64,000 bases of DNA from Saccharum officinarum (lineage: Eukaryota; Streptophyta; Magnoliopsida; Poales; Poaceae): positions 42,269,880 through 42,333,879 of the forward strand of contig CM036197.1 of assembly GCA_020631735.1 (NCBI GenBank), given 5' to 3'. This document shows positions 33,948-45,545 of the stretch, piece after piece; positions within the stretch are counted from its first letter, which is position 1, and each line of letters begins with the position of its first letter. Position numbers and translations under genes: made by a program. The notes under the pieces were generated by a model. It saw only the letters and a list, made by a program, of their open reading frames with translations, had not been told where the DNA came from and made no database searches.

Positions 33948-36900
33948 TGTAACACCTCTGGTGTTATAGAGACTAAAAAGTTGTCATGTCATCATATTAC
34001 ACTGCAAAGCATCCATGATTAAGTCAACTATGATGTGCATCACCTAAAACGAGTTTACATTTCTTAGGTTGGATGTGCTTCTGTGATGTGTGACTCGAAC
34101 CGAAAACCCTAATTTTGAATGTCACCGCAAATACTTAGTTGTGCCCTATGTAAATTAAGGTGTATGATTGTGTTATACACTAGTGCCAAGTGTAGGGTAT
34201 TAACTCAAGTCCAACCCATAAAATGAAGCTTCAAGTTTGAGTTTGAATTTGGAATCCAAAACTTGTCGCAAGTTTTTCGATTCGAATTTGACTTCAAATT
34301 TGGGGAATTATTAAAAAAAATTCAAAAGTCAAATTGGTCAACCAAGTGTGGCATTTGGTCAAACATCTGTTTCTTGACTCAATGATGCCCTTGGATGATG
34401 GTATGATCAATAAATAATCACCAATTAAAATAGCAACAAGTTTCATTATGAAATTCTTCCTAAAACCCTAAATTCAAAATCCTTTGTTTTACCCCCTTTT
34501 GAATAATTCAAAATCTAAGCAAAATTTGGGAAAAAGTTTAAACCAAGTTTGTAGATCTTTTCAGGGGCTGCAAGTTTGGTGTTTTGAGTTTTCAAAGTTT
34601 CAGTGTGAAATTTAGAGTAATTTTGAAAAGAAGCAAATTTCAAATTTGACCCCTTTTCATCCCCAAACCCAAATTTCAAAATGGAGGCAAAATTTGAGAA
34701 TGGTTTGAATAGCAAAGTTGTAGGTCTTGGTTAGATGTAAAACTTTGGTATTTTGAGTTTTTGAAGTTTCAATATCAAATTTAAAGTATTTTTTAAATTA
34801 CCAAATTCAAGAAAAATGTCCCCTTTTGATTTCAAATTCAAATATCAAAATCTAGGCTGAATTTGAAAAGTTTTCAACATGAAACTTGTAGAGCTTGAAA
34901 TTCTAAAGATTTCATATCTTGGGAATTTTTCAAGTTGCCACATGTTTTTGGAAGTAATTTTGAAAAACAGTTTGGAGTCTAGAGAATTGGGGGGTGCTAC
35001 AGTAGCCGGCAAATCATAGCCGGGCAGCGCGCGGCATGGGCATCGGTGAGCCGCCATGGCCTTCGGCCATCTTCTAGGTGCGCCACGGTCGCCAGCTGCT
35101 GCTTTATGTGGCCACCCGCGCTGGACGTCTTCGAGTTGGCTGCCTCTCCCATAAAGCCTTGCGCTACCGTTTTCTTTTTTTCCTCCTTTCGCTGTTTTGT
35201 CGTCGTCGCCACCTAGCTCTACCACTCGCTGCTGCCGCCGTCAAGCCACCTCTGGCTAAGGCGACCGTGTCAACCCACTCGCCTCTCTCCCGCACATCTC
35301 GTCAGTCCCCTCGCACTAGTCAATTCCACACGGAGCACCCGTGCGGCCATCTCCTTCCTCTTCTCCGGTGAGCACGGTCACCGTGCCGCCTCACCGTGGC
35401 CAGCCACCCCCGTTGCCTCTCCGCATCTACTAGTTGCACCGCTACGTTTGCAGTGAGCTACTCTTGCTCCTGGTCCCCTCAATTGTAGTCATTACCGGCT
35501 TGTGTCGTCGAGCACCGCGCGCCGCGGTCACCGTGCCGCCATGGCCGGGGTGGGGCTCCCTCCGGGGTGTTTTTTGCAGTGTAGAGCGTCGTACTAGGTT
35601 CGTGGGATCATGGGTGGTCATGTTGGTGCAGCTCGGTCTCATTGGGGTCTCGCCGTCGGCGAGATGGCAGTCGGCGATGATGGGTGGCCATCGGCCGGCA
35701 TGAGGAGGGGGATGACAGGCGGGGCCGCCTCGTCAGTGAGAAGAGAGAGGGAGCACGCACGAGCAGGCTGCGCGGCCTGGCTCTGCTGGGCCGAGAAAGA
35801 GAGAGAGGGAGAGCGGGGGCGCGTATGGGCCACGCGTCTGGCTGGGCCGAGCAAGGGAAGGAGAGAAGAGAAGCGGCCCGTGTTGCCGAATTTGTTTTTC
35901 CTTTTCAAAAATGTGAAATAGTGATAGTTTTTTGTTTATTTTAGTAAATTTTTTGTAAAGCCCCAAAAATATTGAAAATTTTTGTGTAAGCTTTTCAGAG
36001 TGTAAACTATCTAGAAAAAATATTAAATGCCAATTTTGAGTACTTTTTGCATGAACAAAAATTAACTCAATTAAATGTTAAATGCAACTTCCAGGAATTT
36101 TAGAAATTAAAATATTAATCCAAAAATAATGAAATTTGTTTTGACACTATTTTAGACCATGATAAATCTATAGGAAAAATTTGAGCTCAATTAGATGAAG
36201 TTTAATTTATTCTTAATTTCTGCCTTGATTATTTAAGTAATTAACTAAATGTTAAATTGATAACTTTAAGTGTTGTGTGCCCTTTTTGATTGAGTGATGA
36301 CCTTTGGTCATTAACCTTTAATGATCCTTAGTACCTTAATTACTTGTTTGAGCTCATGGTTAACATGTTCTTTATGAAGTAATAACATTACTTAATGAAA
36401 TTACTGTTAGTAGTGAGTTTTGTTGGTTTGCAACTGTACCGCGAAGGAAAGTTGAACTCAAGTTATTAATCATGACATATCATCATCAAGCACCATGTTT
36501 ATTACCCCATCATGTTGAAGCATGTCATATTCTCGTGTAGTTCCTGTTTTCGAGAAAGTAAGCGTTGTTGAGCAAGCTTTCGGAGAAGAGCAGTCGTCAG
36601 TGGGTTCTGGACCGGACGTTGGTGTTGTTGAGCCTGAACCAGTCGTCTCGTCTGAGCAAGGCAAGCCCCGGTGCATTTAAACCCTTTCTTGAGTTTTACA
36701 AATTTTTATCACTGGTACTATGGTTTATTGCATTAAGTAATTAGGAATCAAAGATAACCCAATTGTTGCATTATCATCATTGATTATTGTGATATCACCA
36801 TTAGTACCTGTTTTATTGAAAAATACATAGTATGCTTTGCTATGCTTAATAAGTTAGGCTTTTAAATGAAATGCTTATATGGCCACGATGGTATACTTGA

Positions 36901-38049
36901 TGAATAATGAAATTTAAGAATGAACTTGAAGATTGGACGGGTGGTTGGACCACTGCTAACTTACATTGAGAAAGGAGTCTCGATTTAGTGTTTCTGCCTT
37001 ATCAATTAAGGACCGTTCGTTGTAGGGTCACTTGTGTTTCGAGACTTTGAACTAGCCTCATGCCTTGGGTAAGCCCAAGATATTAGTTATTCCATTTCTA
37101 GAACATCCAACCTCGCACTGGGAGTGGAGAGATGGCGAGAGTAGCATGTACCCTCGGAGCTAGAATTGGGCCGGGTTCGAGGGGTATTGTACTCTCGGGT
37201 GGTGATGGGCACGTTCTGGTCTTGGGAGATCTAAATGATGGTTGACATATGCAAGATTTAGTTCTACATATGTCGTGAGGTTAGAGATTCTCAGCTAGGT
37301 ATAATCGGTTCGAATCGTCGTTGCTCCTCGGTTATGGAGACTCGATCGCCTGGCCTACCTCGAAGTTAAGAACTGGAATTGGAAGAAAGAATAAGGAAAT
37401 AATCTTGATGAGAATTACTTTGATCTAGATTAGGATCACTTAGAATTGGTTAATGAACCATCAATGATGAAAATAAAATATTGAAAGTAAGGACTTACTT
37501 TAGTAAGCTTTTCTGCAAAATAATTTTCATTTTTGAATAACCGTACCTTGATTCCCTAAAGCTAGCATGTCCTTAGAATTTTTTTTTAGTCAGGTAAGTC
37601 TTGTTGAGTACCCTCAGTACTTAGAGTTTGTTAAATCCTTGTTGCAGGTGCGGTTCATGAGCAAGCCTGCTTTGAGCCTTGCTGCATGACCGTTGTTGTT
37701 GAAAAAGGTGACGACGAATAGGCTGTGTGGCCTCAGGGCAAGGCACTTCATTTGGGTGTTGTAATAAAGTTACTATTGATACTCTACTACTACTAGTTTG
37801 TAATAATGTTACTTATGGTTTGAGGTTTGAAACTGTGGTTTGTAAACTTAAGTTATGTAAGACTTCCGCTCTTTTACTCTGATGGTATTTTAAATAAACT
37901 GTTATAATATTGCAATACTCCTGTAATTGGATCCTGTTCAGAGGATAGCAAGCCTTTTAAGTTATGAGGAACACAAGTATGACTGTCAGAGGTCATTATG
38001 ACAATGACAGGTACATGTGGGCCATCATAATTTAGGAGGTTCTATGACA
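33948..38049 (+). mobile_element. Solo LTR, Tekay/Del-like, 4.1 kb
   Basis: It begins TGTAACACC and ends TTCTATGACA, flanked by CCCCC on both sides (33943-33947, 38050-38054), a perfect 5 bp TSD. It is related to the LTR at 1655-5605: both have a GC-rich island (here about 34990-35880) and the block GGCAAGCCCCGG (about 36660). No internal domain is left. Open frames in the GC island are not supported as genes. Confidence 0.82.
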
Positions 38050-38054
38050 CCCCC

Positions 38055-38070
38055 TACCTGGCGCACTAAC
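38055..38070 (-). other. Primer-binding site of the Tat-like element
   Basis: Reverse-complemented, the bases just inside the right LTR read GTTAGTGCGCCAGGTA. This is close to the TGGCGCGCCAGGTA primer-site form seen in related grass elements and sets the 5' end on the right. Confidence 0.65.
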
Positions 38071-39303
38071 TGTCGGTGTAAGAAACGATGGTCCTAGCAC
38101 CAATGAGTAATTGAGTGTTTGCGCGTCGGGGATCCGGATGGTGTGCAAGAAGAACACAGGCGATTTATACGAGTTCAGGCCGAGAAGTGCCCTACGTCTG
38201 GTGGGGGAGGGGAGTTCTGTATTATCTTGCACCGAAGTGCCTGCAGCAGGGGTTACAAGCGAATGTGAGAGAGGGAAGATCTCCCAAGTCTCGTGGTGTG
38301 AGTGGAGGGTGGGGTGTGTGTGACTCTTCTAGTGCCCTCGCAAGGTCCAGAAGAGTTATCAGTTCGTGACTAACTTGGAGTGGTTGTGGTGGATGTTCTT
38401 TTTTCGGGTTGTCTTCTGTCCTCCTAGAACGATCCCTACATGCTCCTTTTATAGTCTCAAGGAGGTGCAGGGTTACAAAATGTTGGCGTGTGGCATGACC
38501 CTTTCTAGGGGCCTCGGGAGAGCCTTATCTGGTGGCAACGTGATCTACATTGTGGAGGCATGGCGTCGGTACTTTTGGTACTACTGCTACGTGTCTAGGC
38601 ATGGGCATCACTGTTGGGGGAGTGGTTTCTGTCCTTCGATATTGTAGCGAGGCGCCCTATCATACCTGGTTCTGTAGCCGACATGGCATGTTCGTCCTTA
38701 TAATTTGACTGGCGTAGAGCGCCGAGGCTTCAGAGGCGGGAATCATGGTCCGATCTTATCCCGATTGTGGGAACAATGGCCCAGGGCGGTTGTTCCGTAC
38801 ACTGCACACGCACGAATCGTGCGTATAGTGCCAGTATGGGTGACATAGTGGTCAGGAGCTCTTCCTCATGCCTGTTATAGATGATGGCATGGTGATTTGA
38901 CTCCAGTCATTCCTGACCTGTTCGGACAGACATGAGAACGTGGGTAACGTCACAAGGGGGTCTCGAGCGCACCAATGGAAGAGCGGCGTTAGAGGCCAGT
39001 CTCGGGCGAGTCGGAGATGGATGAAACTATCTCCGGGGCTTGGACGAGGTGGTGACGACATCGTAGGTTGGCCTGTTGTTCGAGACCCCAGTGCTGAGGC
39101 CTCAAGCAAATCGGAGGTGTTCGAAGCCCCCCAGGTGAGGCCTCAGATGGAGCGGGAAGATGGGCTGGTTTGTTCACATGTTTTGCTGGATGCCAAAAGG
39201 GGGGGATTTAGCTCGTTTCCCCTTGGTAGATTGTTTCCCTTAACTGGGGCGGCCGGGTGATTTTCTATCTTGATTTGGGTACCCCTAATTGTGGTACCCA
39301 ACA
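38071..39303 (-). repeat. 5' LTR of the Tat-like element
   Basis: It is 1233 bp, the partner of 27039-28270. It starts TGTCGGTGTAAG and ends GGTACCCAACA on the plus strand. Confidence 0.9.
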
Positions 39304-41539
39304 TAAAAAGAGGATTGTCCTTCGCAACCTACATGTGCGCCCCTCACTACTCCATTCCAAAAATCCTATGGGGAAAAAGGGCATGGAGAAAAGTGCACGT
39401 GCACGTCTCTAGCTTATATATGTTCTAATTCTCGAGGCTTCTAGTTCCAAGTGCCTTGATCTTCCAGATATCTTCATCTTTGGGCTTCAGCTCCTTTCGC
39501 CGCTTATATAACATGATTTATCGGCTTTGCTCAGCATGCAGGTCTCAACGTTCGGGTCTTCATTTCCGAAGTCTTTGTCTTTGGTATCTTCTCGACGCAT
39601 AGGTCTTCATCTCTGAAACCTTTTCGGCCAGAAGTCTTCGTCTCCGAAGCCTTCTTGGCGCGAAGGACTTAGTCTTCAGGGCCTTGTCGGTGCGGAGGCC
39701 GTCGCCTGTCGGTGTCAGGCTGCTGACACCCTCAGCCCTTGACTACTCATCTCGGTTGCTGGCCTGTTTCCTGCTCTCCCATTGTCATGCTCATGTAGGC
39801 TAATCGGTAGCAAGCGACAGGGCGCAGGCAGAGCAGCAGCACCATGCTGCCATGCGCCCTAGCAGCTTTGCGGCACCGCGATAGCTCACAAGGTGCAGGC
39901 CGATAGCTCCATTTCGACAGTCTAGCCTTCACATTTTTCTCATGTACGTCTACTCTGCCCTGTTCGCTTGAACTTATTAATCCGACTTATCAGCCATGCT
40001 ACATTATTTTTCTTTCACGACAAAACAACATCAGCCGGCTTATCAACCGCAAAAGCAGCATTAGTCGGCTTATCAACCTCAAAAACACACTCCAAACTTA
40101 AGTATTCTCTACTGTCTAGTCTGTAATTTCCTGTTCGTGTTGTTTGCAGTTTTATTCTATTCAAAATTGAAAGTACAATCATCAATCAAAATGAAGAACG
40201 AAGACTTCGACATCTTATCCCCCAGCACCCACCCACACACAACTAAATGGAACATTTATTAATGTCATGTTTGTTTCGTTAAAATTTGGCTTATGTTGAT
40301 TTGTTGTGAGGGAAAAATATTATTCGTTCGCTGAAAAGTACTATTGAAGTAGTTGAAACACTTATTTTTGTGTGTACCATACGATGTTTTTTACTATTTT
40401 ATTGAACTACTAAACATGTAGTTGAAGCATCGTATCGTTTCAATTTTTTGGGTTCATTTTAACTCTGTCTATATGTGACATATATGTGGTAGTTTTGGCA
40501 CTGACAGTGGCGGAGAGTGCAGGTAAATCGGGGAGGGGAGGGGAGGGGAGGGGAGAGGACAGGGAGGGTTAATTAGTAGTTGATTTCAGTTGGCAGTGAC
40601 AAAATGGCCTAGTCTCTTATAAACAATTTCTGAGTCTGCCACTGCACACGAGGGATGAAGGGAAGCGTATGTTTTTGGGTATATCAGGAAGGCAAATAAA
40701 AGGATGGCTTACATTTTTAATTGCGTATTAGAGGAGCTACCAATAAAATATCCTGATATATCAATATCATGGGGATTTCTACTTTTCGTGGTTTGATTGA
40801 CAATATTATCAAAATATTGGACCAGTGGAAAGGAAAGTATATGTCCGAGGTTGAAATTAACTACTCATGCCTTAATTAGCAGCGTTCCAACGTTTCTCAT
40901 GGGCTTCTACTTGTTACATGTGGGAGGCTAGGGGTTCATGTGAGGAAGCTGGAGTGCATTAGGGCTAAATTCTTTTTGGAGAGGGGATGAGGACGAATTC
41001 AAATAACACATGGAAGATATTTGTACTCCTCGAGGCCAAGGTGGTATTGGAACCATATGAATACGTAAATCATGAACAGAATTCTTTTAGTCAAACTGAT
41101 CTGGAAAATTGTTTGAGAGCTGGAGAAACTTAAGACTTGTTTCGATCAGCTAGGGCTATTTACTAGTTGAGGCCAAAAATGAGCCTAAATTAGCTGGAGT
41201 TGGTTATCAACTAGTTATAAACTTGGCTAGCAAATTATCACATCTATTAGGCACTATTTTTGATTGCACTCGGGCTAAAAAAAATCTAGTTAGCAATTAA
41301 TCCTATGAACCCGAACAGGACTTAGTTCAAACTCCTACATGCTAAATATTTACAAAATAACGATTTCTTCTCTTCGAGAAGAAGGAAGTTTTCCAATTTT
41401 CGCAAGGCCTTCATAAAGCCATAGATCTTTCCAAATCCAGTAAATACCACCTAGAGTTAAAGTTTTTTTTTATGACGAACGATGCGTATTTTAGAAAATG
41501 GAATGCCTGCTGCTTCTGCAGTTGCACAAAAACCAACAA
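39304..41539. other. Intergenic with repeat debris
   Basis: No gene is seen. At about 39530-39690, degenerate units of roughly 40 bp built on GTCTTCATCTCCGAAGCC recur four to five times. At about 40530-40556 there is a GGGGA microsatellite. Fragments near 39960-40110, 40260-40350 and 41139-41325 (ends GACTTGTTTCGATC and CCGAACAGGACTT) look like parts of abundant grass MITEs, but borders are uncertain. Confidence 0.5.
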
Positions 41540-42272
41540 TAGGGCTAGATATCGAGTCAGCTCGGCTCGTTATAGCTCGGCTTGTTATGGCTCAGCTCGG
41601 CTCGTTATACTAACGAGCTAGAAGTTCAGCTCGGCTCGACTCGCTTGGCAGCTCGAGCTAGCTCGTTTAGCTCGCGAATTAACCTAAATTTTTTCTTCTG
41701 TTGAGGTTATTCATCCAACAAAAGACAGAGATGAGTGGAAAAGCAAAATAAATAAGAAGATCGATGATTTGATGCTGGTTCGGAAAAATGAAGAAAAAAA
41801 CAAAAGCTAATGCTGACTGCTATGTGTTGGCTTGCAAGGGAGTAAGCAAAACTGTGATTGCAATGTCATAGCGAGCAACAAGCACCGGGCGACTCACACA
41901 TGTGCCGCGTGTGGCGGCTCTAGAGGGGAATAGCCGAACGTGCATGCGTTTACGGCTACGCCTGCGCGGAATGGCGGATGGGGCCATGGGAGAAGTCTAG
42001 GGCCTAGGGGTGGGAGCGTGGGAGTTGGGGGCTATGGTTTTATCATATTGGGCCAATGAGACATGACATATATGAGCTGATTCAAGTTGTTGTGCCTGAT
42101 TTATATTGATTCGTTTTGGCTCACGAGGGGCTAGCGAGCTGGATCAAGCTGACTTGTTAATTAACCGAGCTAAAGTGCTGGCTCAGCTCGTTTAAAAATT
42201 CAAACGAACCGAGCTTGAGCCGAGCCACTAACAAGCGAGTCGAGCGAGTTACGAGTTTTTCGTCTAGGCCTA
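41540..42272. mobile_element. hAT-like non-autonomous element, 733 bp
   Basis: The ends are TAGGGCTAGATATCGAG and, reverse-complemented, TAGGCCTAGACGAAAAA. The flanks are ACCAACAA and GCCAACAA, 7 of 8 identical. Both subterminal regions are dense in AGCTCGGCTCG/CGAGCCGAGC words, in inverted orientation to each other, as in hAT subterminal repeats. There is no coding capacity. Confidence 0.72.
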
Positions 42273-42831
42273 GCCAACAACAAACTACAGACGATATATG
42301 GCAAGCTGCAGGTAGCTACACTCCTCGAACACACAGGATAGACATATTTTCTTTAGCTGCTCTTTAGCGTCATTTAGGTGGTGTTGCTTCAGAGATATGT
42401 TTGGTTTGGAAGTTTTTCCAACCAGTGTCCAAGGCACGTGGGGGGCTGGTTGGCAAAACCTGGTCTTCCAAAACAGCTCAAGGCCTTGTTCGTTTCGCTG
42501 AAATTTGGTTGCGGCTGATGCTGATTTATTGTGAGAAAAAAAACACTATTTCTTCACTGAAAAATACTGCTAAAATAGTGCTAAAAAACAGGACCTATAT
42601 TTGTAGGATTTGCTTATGGTATTTGAAAGACTCCCTACAAGATGGCAAGGTTGAAATGTAAAAGATACAACGCTACCAACGTTTTTCTTTCATGTAGAGA
42701 CGGTTAATGATTCTTAAGGAGCGAGATGAAGGGAAATGAACGATGTTCTCGAGAAGACGCCTAGAGGAAGACTGCTCTGAGTTCTCTCAAGAATTGATCA
42801 GTGGGTCCCACGGCTATGGAACCTGAGCTGA
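42273..42831. other. Non-coding spacer
   Basis: No gene. A MITE-like piece begins near 42482 (AAGGCCTTGTTCGTTTCGC). Confidence 0.4.
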
Positions 42832-43756
42832 ACTTCCTCCGTCCTAGAAAGAGAGTCGTTCTAGCGTTTGAACCTTGTCCAGTGAAAATGCCGTTCTAGT
42901 CGAGAGGCCCACCTACGCCGCACCCACCAGCCTATGCGACCCCCGTCCATCCATTTTCTTGCTCCCACCAACCACATCTTATCCACACATGTGTCCTCCG
43001 CCAAGGAGATGGGCTCATCTTCGTTTCGGACACGCCGGTGAGACACGACCACAACCTTGCCTCCGTCCAGCCCTTCCACCTCGCCTCCATCCAGCACCTC
43101 ACATCCATGTCCTACTCGCCGCCATCCTAGGCTTCACCGGTCCTGAAGCAGAGGCAGATCTGGCGACCACCGTCGAAGCAAAAGCGCACCTTGAGCGAGG
43201 TCATGTAGCCCTCGACGTCAGGCATAGGCCCCCTGGCTAGGCCAGTCCGCCTCCCCCGCCCTCACATCCTCTACAGGGGCACGCCGGCATCGAGGTGCAC
43301 CTGACTGGTGCTGAGGCAGAGCATCTCCCCCACCGCACCTCTCGGCGAACCAATCGCCAGTCCCCACCGGTGGCTCCTCCTCTTCTTCTCGTCGGCCAGC
43401 ACCCCTCGTCTTCTCCTCCTCCGGCCCCTCCTCTTCTCCAACAATGGTGCGACTGTGACTATGGAGCATGCAGTGGACTAGTGGGCGAGTGATGTCGCCC
43501 TAGCGGCGCGTGACACAGAGCAGACCAGCGCTGAGCCGTAGCCTCCCTTGCTGCGCTGGACGCGAAGCGGACCGGCGGCGAGCTCAAGCTTGGTTTGGCG
43601 GGCACAACACCACCGGCGACTGTGTGGATTTGGAAACTAGAATGTGGGAGAGAAGAGCAGGAAAGAGAGATTATAGGGGTATTATGGTCTTCTTCCATTC
43701 TCCTTGGCTGCTGTGTTCGTTCCTAGAACGACATTATTTTTAGGACGGAGGGAGTA
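42832..43756. mobile_element. Mariner-like element with GC-rich interior
   Basis: The ends are CTTCCTCCGTCCTAGAAA and, reverse-complemented, TACTCCCTCCGTCCTAAAA. Inner ends share GTCGTTCTAG. This is the common CTCCCTCCGTCC end of grass Tc1/mariner-like elements. The interior (about 42880-43640) is GC-rich with overlapping open frames and could be captured host DNA. No transposase is seen. Confidence 0.65.
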
Positions 43757-44116
43757 GTTTGGTGAGAGTGCTTCTTTTCATGCTACTCATAAGTTGTCGC
43801 CACAGTAACTCTTTACTGGCTTTCAAGAAAAGCAGAGGTTTTTTTTTCTTTCAACAAGAAACAGAGTTTTACCACTTTTGTAAAAAAATATAAGAATAAA
43901 ACGTCTACACACAAAAAGTCCACATGCCATATAGGGTTTGTTTGGTTTCCTGACCTATTTCTAGCCTGCATAGCTTCTAAGCCTGGATAGTCTTAGCCTG
44001 CTCCCACGAAGCTAATCCTTGTTTATTTGGTTATATGTACTATGTAAGCCTGACTAGAGTGTGTTTGGTTGCCTGGTTTATTTTGATAGAGTTACCTCTT
44101 CTTCGAATCGGTAAGT
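43757..44116. other. Possible left end of a TIR element
   Basis: From about 43934 the sequence (GGGTTTGTTTGGTTTCC) resembles the reverse complement of bases near 51626-51650 on the far side of the copia element. The copia element may thus sit inside a larger TIR element. Confidence 0.35.
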
Positions 44117-44596
44117 TTACCCTTTTTGAGGGATTTCGTCGAATAAGTGGTAGGCATCCTCGACGAGCATGACACACGTGAGCAGCAGGGCGAGCACGGA
44201 GAGCACAACGAGCAATAGGGCGAGTGATGGAGGGAAGTCCCGCGTGCAGTCGAGTGTCATCCCGAGCACAACGAGCACAACCATCCCGAGCGAGGCGAGC
44301 ACGTGCATCTTGAGTGCCATCCTGACGGCGATCATGGCCATCCTGCGCTCAATCGAGTGCCAACCGATGATGGAGGGCAGCATGGGCGCCTCAGTGTTAA
44401 GGGAGGACAGAACGGCGGCCATCCTCGACGGTGACGGAGTATGTACGCCACCCACCACGGCTAGTTCGTTGAGTATATGCTCAGGCAGAGGAGGAGATTC
44501 CATCGCACCCCACGGAGATTTCGCTAGCTCCACCATGCGCCTCTCCTTGGTCTCATCAGGGAAACTCAGCCCGACGCCCCAGATGCGGAGGAGCAT
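44117..44596 (-). CDS. Hypothetical ORF, 159 aa, possibly captured gene fragment
   Basis: The open frame has an N-terminal polar part and two hydrophobic stretches (about residues 100-115 and 124-147, with VLASLGMVVLVVLGMTL and SLALLLVVLSVLALLLTCVM), so it may be a membrane protein fragment. I do not recognise the family. An equally long overlapping frame runs on the other strand. It lies in a likely DNA element next to the copia insertion. Confidence 0.3.
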   Translation of the reverse strand: MLLRIWGVGLSFPDETKERRMVELAKSPWGAMESPPLPEHILNELAVVGGVHTPSPSRMAAVLSSLNTEAPMLPSIIGWHSIERRMAMIAVRMALKMHVLASLGMVVLVVLGMTLDCTRDFPPSLALLLVVLSVLALLLTCVMLVEDAYHLFDEIPQKG

Positions 44597-44814
44597 GAGA
44601 GGGAGGGGAGGTTGCCATTAGTGAGGGGGAGGAGCAAGAAGATGCGGAGAAGGAGCACGAGGGGGAGAGGAGCTCACCATCGGTGAGGGGAAGAGGGAGA
44701 AGAGAGCTCACCGTCTATGAGGTAGGGAGAGGAGAGCTCACCGTTGGTAGGCGGTGAGGAGAACCTTTACCGGTGTTTAGCCAAACCTGGCTTAAAAAAA
44801 CCACCATCTATTTG

Positions 44815-45330
44815 TTAGGTTTCATATTTCTTAGGGTTCATTAGATCAGGTACACATTCATCAAAAGTATATGAAACAATAGATCCTAGTACCTCTTCTA
44901 CTGAGAGTCAGAGAGGGGAAAAAGGGGAGAGGTGGAGCATAGGATCATAGACCGTCAAGGGCCGTAGTGGTAGGAGCAGTGGTGACGGTTGAAGCGCTGG
45001 CGACCGTCTCGCTTGCTGGAGCCATCTGCGCTAGGCAGCGATGTTCGGTGGAGATGAGAGTCGACGCAGTGAAGATGGTGGCGCAGTGAAGACGGTGACG
45101 GCTTCCCGTCACTGGCTGTGCCCCTTCTCAGATCGGAAACGGGGAATATCGGTGGGGAGTGGCGGCTGAGGGTGAACCTCGTACCTAGAGCCGGCCGGCC
45201 CCCACCTCTATATATAGCGCAGTGTGACGGGGGCCCACCAACCATGTAGGGTTGGGTGCCCCCGATCAGGGCGCGAGAACAGGGCCCAGTTAGGCCGTTG
45301 GGCCTAACTGGTGGGAGATCAATCCTAACA
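44815..45330 (-). repeat. 3' LTR of the copia element
   Basis: 516 bp, TGTTAGG to CCTAACA. The polypurine tract lies at 45331-45350 on the minus strand. Confidence 0.92.
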
Positions 45331-45545
45331 TTCTCCCCCTTGATCTCTCGTCTATTCTTCGTTCTTTAATTTCATACTCAAAACTTTCGATTCATATCTT
45401 TCTTGCTTCTATCCTATTCCATTACAGATTAGTGCATTGAACTGTCTCATCGTCACAGCAATTAGTGTCGTTAGACTAACAACCACAACACATTTCTCCA
45501 TTTTTGGAATGAAACTTTCTTCTGGGCCCTTCATATGTTCGGGAA

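Larger units (their letters stand above)
27039..39303 (-). mobile_element. Non-autonomous Tat-like Ty3/gypsy element, 12.3 kb
   Basis: Two related LTRs (27039-28270 and 38071-39303) both start TGTCG and end in CGACA or CAACA. The flanks are CAAAA and TAAAA, one mismatch from a 5 bp TSD. A primer-site-like sequence lies inside the right LTR and a polypurine tract (minus strand CTTGGGGGCTA) inside the left LTR, so transcription runs right to left. The interior holds a short minus-strand ORF and a plus-strand unit but no protease, RT or integrase, so it must be mobilised in trans. Two later solo LTRs (28748-30716, 33948-38049) account for half its length. The clade is inferred from the PPT/PBS style and the antisense unit. 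Confidence 0.82.

Noticed and set aside
35078..35944. Several overlapping ORFs near 35-36 kb
   Set aside because: They sit in the GC island of the Tekay solo LTR, occur on both strands and have no recognisable product.
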